Notes: generated by a model from the sequence alone, not told the origin. A stretch of DNA of 64,000 nucleotides from SFLA01 sp045595165 (GCA_045595165.1 JAZNZY010000022.1:1-64000), one strand, 5' to 3'; numbered from the stretch's first letter, positions 13,278 to 22,507 are shown. Translations and numbers: made by a program.

Positions 13278-16274
13278 TTATTCGGTTGCAGTTTGTGTAT
13301 AAAGGTTAAATAATCCAAGGAAGTGTCTTCTTACCATCAGGTAATCCGTAGCGGTAACGGAAGGCATACCGGATACACGGGCAGACTCGTATTGAATGTC
13401 GGTATATTCTATGGTCATCATAACGATACGCCGCGTTATAAGATAGTCCGTAGCGGATATCGTTCCGCTTCCGTCGCAATCTCCCATAACTATTACCGTT
13501 GCGGTTTGAATGATGTTTCCGTCCCTGTCTTTAAGAGAAACCGTTGTGCCGGTTCCCACATAAGAATCATTGGAACTTTCTATAACGATATACTGAGCCT
13601 CGTTTTCAAACATATTCAAAAGCTCTTCTGCCGTTGTCATTTCCGTTACACCCAGAATATATCCTTCGGAAACGGAGATTCCTTCTTTGGGCAACAAATC
13701 CTGGGGAAGCGGAGGCAGGGGCTTGGGAAGCACGTTAAGCACGAAGGTTGCTGTCTTTCCTCCCGCATAAACCGTAATGGATGTGTTTCCTTCCTTCAAT
13801 GCGGTTATAACGCCGTTTTCGTCTACGGTTGCTATATTTTCGTCGGAAACGGTGAATGTCACTTCAACGTCCTCGGGGTCAACCGTCCAGGTTATGGTAA
13901 ACGTTTCCTCCTCGGTTATGGTAGCGTGATCCGCACCCAGCGCCAAGGACGAAGCGTACTTACCCAGCACCTTCACCCACTCGGCAGATACGTATCCGCT
14001 TGCTTCGGTGCCGTTATTAAGCACGCCCATAACCGCATACCAGCCGTTTTGCGCTTCGCCGTATACCGTAATTTCCGTGCCGTTTGTAAACTTGCCAATG
14101 GATTTGAAATCTGTTCCGGGGCCTTCTCTTAAATTAAGAGAGCTGCTGCCTGTATTCGTTATTCCGATATATTTCGTGCCTGTAAAGCCGCTTTCCGTAA
14201 CGGTTATGTTCAGGGTTGCGGATAATTCGCCTGCTTTTGCAGTGATAACCGCCGTTCCCTCGGCGATTGCGGCAACTACGCCGTTTTCGCTTACCGTTAC
14301 GATATTTGCATCACTGCTTTCAAAGGTTACCGTGCTTTCGGAAGGGCTTACCGTCCAGGAGAGATTAAGTGTATCGCCTACAGTCAGAATGGAATCCGAC
14401 GTATTGAACGCAAGACTTTCCACCTGCTCGTTAAGTATCTTTACGAAATCGCCGTAAACGTACCCCTCCAATCCCTCGCACTGTCCCGATGTCACCAGAA
14501 CGCTGTACCAGTTGTTGGGAGTGGGTTCGCCGTATATTACCAGCGTATCGTCCTGCATCAAAAATCCGTGGGATGCATAGGAGGTATCGGGTCCCTGACG
14601 GAGATTTACCAGATTACCCATTACGGTTCCGTCGTATTTTATTCCCGTGTAAACAAGCTTTACTACGGTTACCGTGCAGGTAGCCGTAAGCTCGCCTACG
14701 GTGGCGGTTATGGTACATTCGCCTTCGCCCATAGCGGTTACCTTGCCTCTTATTACCTTTGCCACAAGGTCATTGGAGGAGGACCACTTCACCTGGGGCT
14801 CCGTAGCGTCCTCGGGCGTTACAGCTGCCGTTAAGGTGAAGGTATCGTTTATATTCAATGATAATTCGCTTTGATTAAGAGATATACTTTCTGCGGGGAT
14901 ATACACACCGGGGGTAACGGTTACCTTGACGGATGTATACACACCGTCTGTGGAAACGGCGTACACTGTACATTCGCCTTCGCTCACACCGATTATCTTG
15001 CCGGCGTTTACGGTGGCGACGGAGGGGTTATCTGATATCCATCTTACCGTGGTGGAGGTGGAGCTTTTGCCGTCCTCGGCAAGAACTTCCGCGTTTACGT
15101 TAGCGGAGGTGTATTGGGCAACGCTTATCTCGGTCTGATCCAGCGTAATAGATACCGCATCTTTAAGATATGTATAAGTTATCGCCTGACCGTAGCTGAT
15201 TCCGGAAGCAAGCACGTATCCGGTTTTTACCAACACCTCTGTTCCGATAAGTACTTTTGCTCTTACCTTCATCCAGGTGTTTCCGTCTTCGGTCTGGAAC
15301 TTTTCGCCGATACCGATAATACAATGACGGGAGGGAAGCGTGCCGATCTTTTCGCTTTCGGTGCTTGCCTCGGTATACATGGGAATATCACCCACGCAAA
15401 CGTATTCCGCGTATGCGGTTTCAGGCTCATAGGTTGCTATGTAACAGCAGGCGTGCCAGCCTGTAGAGCTGGTAACTGTTATCATACACTCGCCGTCGGA
15501 AACGGGGGTTATGAGTCCCGTTTCGTCTACGGTTGCTACATCGGGGTTATTGGAGGAGTATGTAAGGGTATCCTCTGCGCCAAAGGGCTGTATTACCGTT
15601 ACGGGGAGCTGCCATTGTTCGTTTAAGGGGAGAAATTTTCTTGTTTTTGTAACTATTACTACCTGATCCTCGGGGTAGCTCATAGCATCGTATTTGGTAA
15701 GATTATATAACTCGATGCAGTTAATTATCTTTTTGGTATATTCCATATCAGAAGCGTAGCCGTCTTCGATAATGTTCCACGCCGCCGCAACGTAATCGTA
15801 TTCATAAGGAATATCATCATAACGGGAAGAACCCGTAAGCAATGCGCTGTGGTCTGCCAGAGATTCATACCAGGTTGAATATGCTCTCCATACGCGCTGT
15901 ACGTTGGAGGATACGTATTCCTTGGTATTTGCTGTAACGTACGCCGCATATGAGGGATATACTACACCCTTATTGCTGTCGTATACCATTCCCGTCCAGG
16001 ACGAATATGCTTTTATACCGAAAAGGTTTTTCGCCATTTTCGCCATAGTGGACGTGCCCCATCCTGCTTCCAGTATGGATTGCGCCACCGTGAGAGAAGC
16101 CAGAATTCCGCTTGTGAGCATATCCTCCGTAGCGGCGGCGCCGATAACTTCCATGTATTCTTCCTGCGCCTGAGTAAGGGCAAGGGATTCTATATTATTA
16201 AAACTTCCGATACTTGCAAAGGCTATGGCAAGGCACAACAGCAAGCACAGGAATTTTTTAAAACGTCTTGTCAT
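13278..16274 (-). CDS. Secreted glucosaminidase with Ig-like, SH3 and dockerin-like modules
   Basis: The 998-residue protein has a signal peptide (1-33) and a peptidoglycan glucosaminidase domain of the LytG/FlgJ type (about 35-195; VAQSILEAGWGTS carries the likely catalytic Glu, and KNLFGIKAY follows). Then come alternating Big_2 (Ig-like) repeats ending in typical S-D-N-P-S-V-A-T-V / I-T-V-T-V patterns at about 208-275, 365-450, 453-535, 620-690 and 775-850, with SH3-type modules at about 287-352, 540-610 and 695-765. The C-terminus (about 930-990) is dockerin-like: the first loop (DCDGSGTISATD) is complete, the second has lost its calcium ligands (RVSGMPSVTATD). It probably remodels cell-wall peptidoglycan. 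Confidence 0.85.
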   Translation of the reverse strand: MTRRFKKFLCLLLCLAIAFASIGSFNNIESLALTQAQEEYMEVIGAAATEDMLTSGILASLTVAQSILEAGWGTSTMAKMAKNLFGIKAYSSWTGMVYDSNKGVVYPSYAAYVTANTKEYVSSNVQRVWRAYSTWYESLADHSALLTGSSRYDDIPYEYDYVAAAWNIIEDGYASDMEYTKKIINCIELYNLTKYDAMSYPEDQVVIVTKTRKFLPLNEQWQLPVTVIQPFGAEDTLTYSSNNPDVATVDETGLITPVSDGECMITVTSSTGWHACCYIATYEPETAYAEYVCVGDIPMYTEASTESEKIGTLPSRHCIIGIGEKFQTEDGNTWMKVRAKVLIGTEVLVKTGYVLASGISYGQAITYTYLKDAVSITLDQTEISVAQYTSANVNAEVLAEDGKSSTSTTVRWISDNPSVATVNAGKIIGVSEGECTVYAVSTDGVYTSVKVTVTPGVYIPAESISLNQSELSLNINDTFTLTAAVTPEDATEPQVKWSSSNDLVAKVIRGKVTAMGEGECTITATVGELTATCTVTVVKLVYTGIKYDGTVMGNLVNLRQGPDTSYASHGFLMQDDTLVIYGEPTPNNWYSVLVTSGQCEGLEGYVYGDFVKILNEQVESLAFNTSDSILTVGDTLNLSWTVSPSESTVTFESSDANIVTVSENGVVAAIAEGTAVITAKAGELSATLNITVTESGFTGTKYIGITNTGSSSLNLREGPGTDFKSIGKFTNGTEITVYGEAQNGWYAVMGVLNNGTEASGYVSAEWVKVLGKYASSLALGADHATITEEETFTITWTVDPEDVEVTFTVSDENIATVDENGVITALKEGNTSITVYAGGKTATFVLNVLPKPLPPLPQDLLPKEGISVSEGYILGVTEMTTAEELLNMFENEAQYIVIESSNDSYVGTGTTVSLKDRDGNIIQTATVIVMGDCDGSGTISATDYLITRRIVMMTIEYTDIQYESARVSGMPSVTATDYLMVRRHFLGLFNLYTQTATE

Positions 16275-16312
16275 TCTAAAACCTCCGAAGATTTGGACAA
16301 TATCACTAATAC

Positions 16313-16341
16313 ATTATATACATTTACATAATGTTTGTCAA
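16313..16341 (-). promoter_or_regulatory. Consensus promoter of the glucosaminidase operon
   Basis: On the minus strand TTGACA (16336-16341), a 17-bp spacer and TATAAT (16313-16318) form a perfect vegetative promoter, about 40 bp before the start codon. Confidence 0.9.
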
Positions 16342-16353
16342 TAACACCGTATT

Positions 16354-16383
16354 AAAAAAGCCGAAGAGCGGATACTCTTCGGC
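16354..16383 (-). terminator. Intrinsic terminator of the spoIIIA operon
   Basis: On the minus strand GCCGAAGAG pairs with CTCTTCGGC followed by T6, 17 bp after the spoIIIAH stop. Confidence 0.88.
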
Positions 16384-16400
16384 AGGTAATATTTAGCGTT

Positions 16401-17015
16401 TTATTGCTTTCCGATGATCTTTACGTTTTCAGGCTGTGCTTCGGTCTGTTCGCATACGATCTCAAGTATCATTGCGGTTTCTGAGGCGTTGAGTCCGCCC
16501 GTACCCACTATCACCGTACAGTTATCGCCGGAAACGATAGCGACACATTCCTCAAATCCCTTTGCTTTAATAAGGGTTTCTATATTTGCTTCGGCATTCA
16601 TATCCTCAACAATGCGGGCAATAGCGTTAAGCGCGTCTTCCTTGGTATCGGGCAGAGCATCGGGATTGTTTGCCAACCGGTTCAGAACTTCCATGGATTC
16701 ATCTCTGGTCTGCTCGCGGTTAAGTATGGCGGATGCAAAGAAATCCTCTTCTTTTTGCGTTGCGTCGGTATCGGCATCCTCGTTTTCTTCCTTGTCCCCG
16801 TCCGCCAGCGTGCCGTCGGCGAGTACGGCGTTGCCCAAGGTCTTGTTGCTTTCGTTGCCCACCGTATTCGCATCATCGGGTGCAGTCAGCACGCTTGATA
16901 CAACGATAGCGGCAGCTACCAACGCCAAGCATCCCGCTATCACGAAATTTTTGGTGGTCAGTAGCTTTTTCCATTCGTATTCCTTGATCTTTTTCCATAG
17001 GGTAAATTCTTTCAT
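16401..17015 (-). CDS. spoIIIAH: Stage III sporulation protein AH
   Basis: The 204-residue protein has a short cytosolic start, one transmembrane helix (about 24-43), an acidic linker (about 50-90) and a C-terminal ring-building-motif domain (about 95-204) resembling SpoIIIAH/EscJ folds. SpoIIIAH sits in the mother-cell membrane and joins forespore SpoIIQ to form the A-Q channel. A GGAGG box precedes the ATG. It is last in the operon, 34 bp after spoIIIAG, and followed by the terminator. The acidic linker (D/E-rich, about 75-90) is long. Position and topology support the call as much as sequence does. Confidence 0.88.
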   Translation of the reverse strand: MKEFTLWKKIKEYEWKKLLTTKNFVIAGCLALVAAAIVVSSVLTAPDDANTVGNESNKTLGNAVLADGTLADGDKEENEDADTDATQKEEDFFASAILNREQTRDESMEVLNRLANNPDALPDTKEDALNAIARIVEDMNAEANIETLIKAKGFEECVAIVSGDNCTVIVGTGGLNASETAMILEIVCEQTEAQPENVKIIGKQ

Positions 17016-17049
17016 TGTTGCCTCCGTTAATGTATATGTATTTTGTTAT

Positions 17050-17493
17050 TTAGGTTTCCACCGAAATTCTGTGGGCGGATATTCCGTATACCGCCTGAAG
17101 CAGACGTACTATTTTATATTCGGTTTCTGCCGAAATATTTTTTGCCACTACGGCAATACCGCTTACCGTGGGGGGAGTTTCGGATATTATTATGGGATAC
17201 CCTTCTCCGTTCAGTATATATTCTTTTCCCGCGTTGCTGGATAAAAGCGTTCCCGAATTATCGTATGCGCGGTCGAGGGTCTGGTCGGATGCGTACAGAT
17301 ATTCATAGCCGCTTTCAAGAGTTATCATTACCTTGCAATCCGAAACGCCCTCCAGCTCCTTTATAAGCTTTCGGGTCTGCTCCTCCAGCTCTGTTCTGTA
17401 CTCCTCCGAATCGGGAAAGACCTGCGATGTGTCTGCCGTTTTACCGCTCGGCAAAAGCATAAGCAATGCGCCCGCAATGAGAGCGAGAAACAA
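17050..17493 (-). CDS. spoIIIAG: Stage III sporulation protein AG
   Basis: This protein has one N-terminal transmembrane segment (LALIAGALLMLLP) and a ring-building-motif domain, the layout of SpoIIIAG, which forms a large ring in the A-Q channel. The start is uncertain. TTG at 17493 follows an AAAGGA box but leaves no cytosolic N-terminus. The open frame continues upstream to 17550 and encodes N-L-F-A-R-L-F-K-T-K-G, which resembles the usual cytosolic start; the only start-like codon there is CTG at 17532, and no ATG or GTG exists. The upstream frame overlaps the end of spoIIIAF, suggesting translational coupling. Confidence 0.85.
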   Translation of the reverse strand: MFLALIAGALLMLLPSGKTADTSQVFPDSEEYRTELEEQTRKLIKELEGVSDCKVMITLESGYEYLYASDQTLDRAYDNSGTLLSSNAGKEYILNGEGYPIIISETPPTVSGIAVVAKNISAETEYKIVRLLQAVYGISAHRISVET

Positions 17494-17539
17494 TAGTCCC
17501 GTTCCTTTGGTTTTAAAAAGTCTTGCAAACAGATTTTCT

Positions 17540-17971
17540 TTATCCGTCGGATATCACCTCGGCAATTCCGGAAAGCATTTCGCGTGCTTTGGGAACATCG
17601 TTTTTGTCTACGGAAACAACTATATCTCCTATAACCGTTTCCGTGTCCGTTACTGCTATTTCTATGCTCACCTGCCTGCAGATTATTCCTTCTTCCCCAA
17701 GATATGTACATATATATTCTCTTATTTGTTCTTCGGTTTTTTCTTTTAAATATCCGTTTCCGTCGGGCAAGGACACATTTTCCGATATTTCGGGAATATT
17801 TCCTTTTTCAAAATCCGTGAACAACTGTCTTATGGGGACTATTGTTACATATATGCAAATTATTCCGCAAAGAAGCTTGATATGCTTTTCGCCCACGCCG
17901 CCTGCCGCCAGCAGGTTGATTATTCCGCCTGCAAGGGACACCGTGAATATTATAAACACCCATTCCTTCAT
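17540..17971 (-). CDS. spoIIIAF: Stage III sporulation protein AF
   Basis: The 143-residue protein starts MKEWVFIIFTVSLAGGIINLL, a first membrane helix, with a second at about 33-52 (KLLCGIICIYVTIVPI), followed by a soluble domain ending GIAEVISDG. This two-helix plus C-terminal domain layout is SpoIIIAF. The start at 17971 overlaps the spoIIIAE stop as ATGA; a 52-codon longer frame is antisense-like and not conserved in the family. It functions in the mother-cell membrane as part of the SpoIIIA complex. Confidence 0.9.
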   Translation of the reverse strand: MKEWVFIIFTVSLAGGIINLLAAGGVGEKHIKLLCGIICIYVTIVPIRQLFTDFEKGNIPEISENVSLPDGNGYLKEKTEEQIREYICTYLGEEGIICRQVSIEIAVTDTETVIGDIVVSVDKNDVPKAREMLSGIAEVISDG

Positions 17972-19023
17972 GCCTTCGCTCCCGCACATACAAATACGGT
18001 AATGGCAAGCAAGCCTACCAGGGAAGCTCCCAGCATCACCGCCAATAGCACTCCGAATATACCGTTTATATCGTATAAAAGCCGCGATTCCTTTTCGCAT
18101 CCTATCATTTTTGCCGCAGAAGCGCAAAAAAGCAATCCCAGCTTATACAACACCACTACCGCAACGGGAGGCAGGACTATGGTAAGCAAAGCGGTTATTC
18201 CTCCCAGTCCGATAACTGATTTTGCCTTTGCCACCGCCGCAAGAACCGTTCGTGACGCTTCGCCCACCATATTTCCGATAACGGGGATAAACACGCCCGA
18301 AGCAAATCTTACCGTCCTTGAAGCATATGAATCTCCGGCGGCGGATATTACCGTCTGTACCGATACCGCGAACCCCAATATGGAAAATACAAAGGCGGTA
18401 AGGGATGCGGAAAGGTTTTTAATACCGCTTGCTATAGGCTGAACAGAACCGCAACCGGGTATGGCGGCTGTAAGTGAAAGCACCAGACATATGTTTATAA
18501 GAGGAGTAAGGAGCGTGTTGCATATTACCGTAACCACGGTACAAAACAGATCTACCGACGTTGCCGATGCAACCGCCGCGCCGGCACTTCCTCCGTAAAC
18601 GTACATCGTGGTCATAACGGGAAGCAGAGTAAGCAGGTATTGGGAAAACCTTAAAGTTGCTTGCTGTACGAAGACGGTTACGCTGTTTACCGCCGAAAAC
18701 GCCGCCGCGGACAAAGCGAGTATGCTTACGTATTCTCCCATATTTCCCATAGACGGAAAAGAGCTTTTGAAGCTGTTGATCACTCCGGCGCATACGCAGA
18801 TCGCCAGAATTCCTCCGCAATGCTCGATAATCCCTTTTCCCGATTCCGAAAAAGCGGAAAATATAAGAGAAAGTGCGTGGTTCAAAAGATTAGCGGGAAT
18901 TTGCTTTTCCGTTTCTCCGCCCGCATCGGAAATAACGGTTTCGGCATCAATTTGGGCACTGCAGCGCAGTGGAAAGGAAAAAACAATAAACACAGCGATC
19001 AAAAGCAATAAAGTTTTTTTCAT
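17968..19023 (-). CDS. spoIIIAE: Stage III sporulation protein AE
   Basis: The 351-residue protein has a signal-type N-terminus (1-22), a soluble stretch, and about seven hydrophobic segments, the layout of SpoIIIAE, the polytopic component of the SpoIIIA channel. Family motifs such as LTLLPVMTTMYVYGGSAG and FVPVIG-type segments (here GVFIPVIGNMVGEASRTV) are present. The start at 19023 was chosen by the ATGA overlap with spoIIIAD and the signal sequence; the open frame extends 119 codons upstream but that part is out-of-frame shadow of spoIIIAD. Overlaps with both neighbours imply tight translational coupling. Confidence 0.93.
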   Translation of the reverse strand: MKKTLLLLIAVFIVFSFPLRCSAQIDAETVISDAGGETEKQIPANLLNHALSLIFSAFSESGKGIIEHCGGILAICVCAGVINSFKSSFPSMGNMGEYVSILALSAAAFSAVNSVTVFVQQATLRFSQYLLTLLPVMTTMYVYGGSAGAAVASATSVDLFCTVVTVICNTLLTPLINICLVLSLTAAIPGCGSVQPIASGIKNLSASLTAFVFSILGFAVSVQTVISAAGDSYASRTVRFASGVFIPVIGNMVGEASRTVLAAVAKAKSVIGLGGITALLTIVLPPVAVVVLYKLGLLFCASAAKMIGCEKESRLLYDINGIFGVLLAVMLGASLVGLLAITVFVCAGAKA

Positions 19024-19397
19024 CCCGCAAGTTCTCCCGCAATGGTTACGATATCCGTAATAAGGGGCATAGCAAGCAATAGTATGTTTATCTTTGCCGC
19101 CAGCTCCACCTTTGAAGCGAATGCGGATTCTCCGCAATCTCTGCATATTTCCGCAGTTATCTGACTTACCACGGCTATTCCCAAGGCTTTTATCATTAAA
19201 GTTATTCCGCCTGCCGCCAAAGGGTCCATCTTTTTCAGAAAATCGATAACGGGAGAAGCGGAGGTCACAGCGTATCCGATAATAACTATTCCCGATGCGG
19301 CGGCGCAAAAGGGGGCGACCGCAGGCTTTAATTCGCGGATAACCGTTACGGACACCAGTGAGATGAGTGCAAGTCCGCACAGCGCCATAATATTCAC
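19020..19397 (-). CDS. spoIIIAD: Stage III sporulation protein AD
   Basis: This 125-residue protein has four hydrophobic helices and conserved segments I-R-E-L-K-P and S-Q-I-T-A-E-I-C-R-D-C-G-E-S-A-F-A typical of SpoIIIAD. It is an integral mother-cell membrane component of the A-Q complex. It overlaps spoIIIAC and spoIIIAE by 4 bp each. Confidence 0.95.
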   Translation of the reverse strand: MNIMALCGLALISLVSVTVIRELKPAVAPFCAAASGIVIIGYAVTSASPVIDFLKKMDPLAAGGITLMIKALGIAVVSQITAEICRDCGESAFASKVELAAKINILLLAMPLITDIVTIAGELAG

Positions 19398-19588
19398 AGC
19401 CCGAAAATGCCTCGTATGGAGGAAAACAGCTCGCTTATCTCACCTATAAGCATAATCATTACCGTAATCACTCCCGCAATACTCACGAACGTGGCTTGCT
19501 CGTCCTTGCCGCTCTTCTGCAATATCTGGCAGGCGATGCTTGCCAGAAGCCCCACACCCGCTATTTTTATTATCAGGGTAACACTCAT
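19394..19588 (-). CDS. spoIIIAC: Stage III sporulation protein AC
   Basis: This 64-residue protein has two membrane helices separated by L-Q-K-S-G-K-D-E-Q-A, the conserved polar loop of SpoIIIAC. Length matches the family. It overlaps spoIIIAD by 4 bp and starts 19 bp after spoIIIAB. Confidence 0.95.
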   Translation of the reverse strand: MSVTLIIKIAGVGLLASIACQILQKSGKDEQATFVSIAGVITVMIMLIGEISELFSSIRGIFGL

Positions 19589-19607
19589 ATTCCCAAAATC
19601 CTCTCTG

Positions 19608-20078
19608 TCAGAACATCAGTATTACTGCTACCGCACCTGCCAAGGAAAACAGAGCCTGTATACTTTTGCTTTTTTGTTGTTCCGTCTGCTTGAATTCTTC
19701 ATATATACGCTCCAGAATTCCTATAGTGTTTTCCAACTTTTCGCATTGGTTTTCTCTGTCCGATCTTCCCAAAGCGTAAGCCATCTCCCGTAAAGGGGGC
19801 AAGGCATCGTGAGGCAATACCAACCCATCCAGCGCATATACCAGACCGCGTTTTTTCAGTTGTGAAATAAAATCCGTCATACAGTTTTCGTTACATTCGA
19901 AGGATTCGTATATATCGGGCAGGGGAGTGAGAGATAAGGATATTCCGTCTTTTATATGCCTTAACAGCTTTAATACTTCGGAAAGCTGTTTCACTGCCGT
20001 TCTGTCCTGCTCGGTTACTTTTCGCCCCATAAAATAGAAGGATACGGATATAACGGCAGCGCCGATAATAGCTTTCAT
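19608..20078 (-). CDS. spoIIIAB: Stage III sporulation protein AB
   Basis: The 156-residue protein has an N-terminal membrane segment, a long helical cytosolic middle part with R-T-A-V-K-Q-L-S-E-V-L-K-L-L-R-H-I-K-D, and a C-terminal hydrophobic helix. This matches SpoIIIAB, which resembles type II secretion GspF-like proteins. The ATG at 20078 overlaps the spoIIIAA stop as ATGA; upstream frame is shadow of spoIIIAA. Confidence 0.92.
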   Translation of the reverse strand: MKAIIGAAVISVSFYFMGRKVTEQDRTAVKQLSEVLKLLRHIKDGISLSLTPLPDIYESFECNENCMTDFISQLKKRGLVYALDGLVLPHDALPPLREMAYALGRSDRENQCEKLENTIGILERIYEEFKQTEQQKSKSIQALFSLAGAVAVILMF

Positions 20079-20968
20079 AATACCTCCATGTCGTACCCGT
20101 ATACTCCGTTTGTGCGGCGTACAGATACCAAAATGCCAAAGCAACCGTTGGATATAAGAGTATTGATATGGGGCTTTTGCTCCAGCTCCCTGCGGTTTTC
20201 CGCGTGGCAGGAGCATATTAAATAAACCCCCGTTCCCGTGGAATGAATAAGAGCCTCGGTATCGGAAGCGGTTATTTCGTCGCAAACAATAACCTCGGGG
20301 GACATAGTGCGGGTAAGTATTTCCGCGGCGACGGATTTCGGGCATCCCGAAAATATATCCGCAAGCCCCGTGTCTGTATTGGGGAGTATAATTTCTCCCC
20401 GTTCATCCGCAATTCCCACCTTGACAGGGCGTATTCCTTCGCCTCTTGCCAGCATTAGTGCTATAGACCGAAGCAAGGTGGTTTTCCCCATTCCCGGCGG
20501 GGAATATATAAGCGTGCCCCTCAGCCCGCTTTGCTTGTAGATATCTATCATTTTTCTTCCGTAATGATCTATGTTTCGGTGTACTCTCAATGAAACGGAG
20601 GTTATTTCTCTTATTTTCTTCATTTGCCCGTTTTCGGTAACACTGTCACCGCATACACCCGCCCTGCCGTAGGGAATGGGTATGAATCCGCGGCGGATGG
20701 TATCGTCATAGGAATACATCGACCCCTTGCAAAGGAGAAAAACGCATTCCTCCAATTCCGTCGGTGTAACCGTAAGTGCTTTTTCTATACGGCATATCCG
20801 TCCGTTTTCATCGGGAAACAGGCTTTTCCCTCCGGCGAAAACAGAAAAAACGCCGTTTTTTCTTAAACGTATCTCGTCTGTTATCTTCTTTGTTTCGGCG
20901 GGCATACTCTCCACCGCTTTTTTTAATCTTGGCGGCAGGAAAGCGGCTATGTGCTGTATGCTTTCCAT
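20075..20968 (-). CDS. spoIIIAA: Stage III sporulation protein AA (ATPase)
   Basis: The 297-residue protein carries the SpoIIIAA ATPase signatures: Walker A SPPGMGKTT (156-164), a Walker B EVIVCDEI near residue 230, and the leading segment VTPTELEECVFLLCKGSMYSYDD. It is the cytosolic motor of the mother-cell SpoIIIA apparatus. Its start lies 22 bp inside the end of the spoVB-like gene, so the flippase gene leads the operon here. Production in the mother cell under SigE is known for the family; a SigE promoter was not resolved. Confidence 0.95.
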   Translation of the reverse strand: MESIQHIAAFLPPRLKKAVESMPAETKKITDEIRLRKNGVFSVFAGGKSLFPDENGRICRIEKALTVTPTELEECVFLLCKGSMYSYDDTIRRGFIPIPYGRAGVCGDSVTENGQMKKIREITSVSLRVHRNIDHYGRKMIDIYKQSGLRGTLIYSPPGMGKTTLLRSIALMLARGEGIRPVKVGIADERGEIILPNTDTGLADIFSGCPKSVAAEILTRTMSPEVIVCDEITASDTEALIHSTGTGVYLICSCHAENRRELEQKPHINTLISNGCFGILVSVRRTNGVYGYDMEVL

Positions 20969-22452
20969 AGCTTACTCACCGCCAGATACAGACCGGCTGC
21001 CACACCGAGGTATACCGCCGTTACGCACACCGCCCCCGGATATATTCCGCTAACGTAGGGCAATATTCCCTTTGCGGCTATGCCGCCTATTCCGCAGCAA
21101 AGCAGGGGAACTGTTATTCCGGATGCGATTTTCGGCGCGGAGCCCGCTTTTTTCTTCATACGGTAGGCGCACATTACGTAGGAAAACACGTTGGATACTA
21201 CCAACAGCCAAAGATATCCCTCCGCACCCGTTCTGGATATGAGAAAAACGACTGCAAGTATTCTTAACGCCGAATTGATAAGCCCTGTCAGAAAGGTCCA
21301 CATTTGCTCGCCGATACTTTTAAGCATACCGTCGGTAATAGTTTCTATGTACATCATAGGAGTGACTGCCGCAAGGATCCGTATTGCGCGTGAAGCCTCG
21401 TCGGTGTGATAAAATGCTTTTGAAAACGTATCGGGAAACAGAAAGAACAGTCCTCCCGCCGCTATGGAAAACATCCAGCCGTAGGTGAGAATTTTTGATG
21501 TCCGTTCCTTTAAGGCATCGCTGTTTTTCAAAGCCTTGAGCCGCGATATCTCGGGAACCGTTACGGAGATCAAAGCGGATAAAAATGAAAAAGGGAAAAA
21601 CAGTAACGGTATCGCCATTCCCCGTATAATTCCGAAATCTGCCAGCGCGCTTTCACGGTTTCCGCCGTAAAGCATAAGCATTTTCGGTATAAGTACGCTT
21701 TCGCAGGTGTGCAAAAGCCCCGTCATACAAGCGCTGGCGGCAATGGGGAAGCATACGCTCTTTATGCTTTTATCAAATTCTTTTTTGTATTCCCGCGGTA
21801 TTGTTTCCTTTTGGTTTTTATGGGCGTACATTATGCCCAATATGGCTGTCGATGCCATTTCCCCCAATGTTATACCTGCCACCGTTCCCACGCAAAGAGA
21901 AACGGGATCGCTTTTTCCCTTCATAAGAGTGCTGAGTAATATAACAGTAACGGATATTTTTATGCTTTGCTCCAGAAGTGATGCAATAGACGGCTTTACA
22001 GGCTGTGTTACCGCAAAAAACCACCCCTTTAAGCAAGCGGCAACCGCCATAAAAGGCATAGAGAGGGAGAGTATCCTTAACGGTAGTGCTGTGCGTATGT
22101 CGCCTATAAACCGCGATGCTGTGATCGATGCACCCGCAAACATTACTATTCCTGCGGGTATACTTATGAAAAGGGACAGACGTATCGCCCTGCGGAGCAA
22201 TAGAACCGCTCCGCCTTTCCCTGCGGTTATCAGCTTTTCCGATGCAAGTCCCGAAACGGTTACGGTAAGCCCTGCGGTGGCAAGGGTTGTAAACAGCCCG
22301 TACACCGACATTATCAGTTGGTACAGTCCCATACCTTCTGTCCCGATGCGGGAGGTGAGGTACAGACGGAACAGCATCCCCAAAAATTTAACGGTAAGAG
22401 AAAATGCGGTGATCGCCAAAGCGCTTTCCAAAATACTGTTTTTTTTTCGCAA
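20947..22452 (-). CDS. SpoVB-like polysaccharide/lipid flippase
   Basis: The 501-residue protein has 12-14 hydrophobic segments in the MOP (MATE/MurJ/SpoVB) superfamily pattern, beginning with SALAITAFSLTVKFLGMLFR and R-I-G-T-E-G-M-G-L-Y-Q-L, both characteristic of SpoVB. SpoVB is needed for spore cortex peptidoglycan precursor handling. Joining it with spoIIIA by a 22-bp overlap supports a sporulation role over general MurJ function. The start is TTG at 22452, set by a GGAGG box 9 bp upstream. About 110 bp separate it from the divergent gene at 22565. Confidence 0.85.
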   Translation of the reverse strand: MRKKNSILESALAITAFSLTVKFLGMLFRLYLTSRIGTEGMGLYQLIMSVYGLFTTLATAGLTVTVSGLASEKLITAGKGGAVLLLRRAIRLSLFISIPAGIVMFAGASITASRFIGDIRTALPLRILSLSMPFMAVAACLKGWFFAVTQPVKPSIASLLEQSIKISVTVILLSTLMKGKSDPVSLCVGTVAGITLGEMASTAILGIMYAHKNQKETIPREYKKEFDKSIKSVCFPIAASACMTGLLHTCESVLIPKMLMLYGGNRESALADFGIIRGMAIPLLFFPFSFLSALISVTVPEISRLKALKNSDALKERTSKILTYGWMFSIAAGGLFFLFPDTFSKAFYHTDEASRAIRILAAVTPMMYIETITDGMLKSIGEQMWTFLTGLINSALRILAVVFLISRTGAEGYLWLLVVSNVFSYVMCAYRMKKKAGSAPKIASGITVPLLCCGIGGIAAKGILPYVSGIYPGAVCVTAVYLGVAAGLYLAVSKLWKAYST

Positions 22453-22507
22453 AGTGCTTTTCCTCCTTCCGTTAACAAATATTATGCTTTAGTTAACAAT
22501 TTAATTC

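Noticed and set aside
19020..19380. N-terminal extension of spoIIIAE by 119 codons
   Set aside because: The extension is the out-of-frame shadow of spoIIIAD; the signal peptide and ATGA overlap fix the start at 19023.
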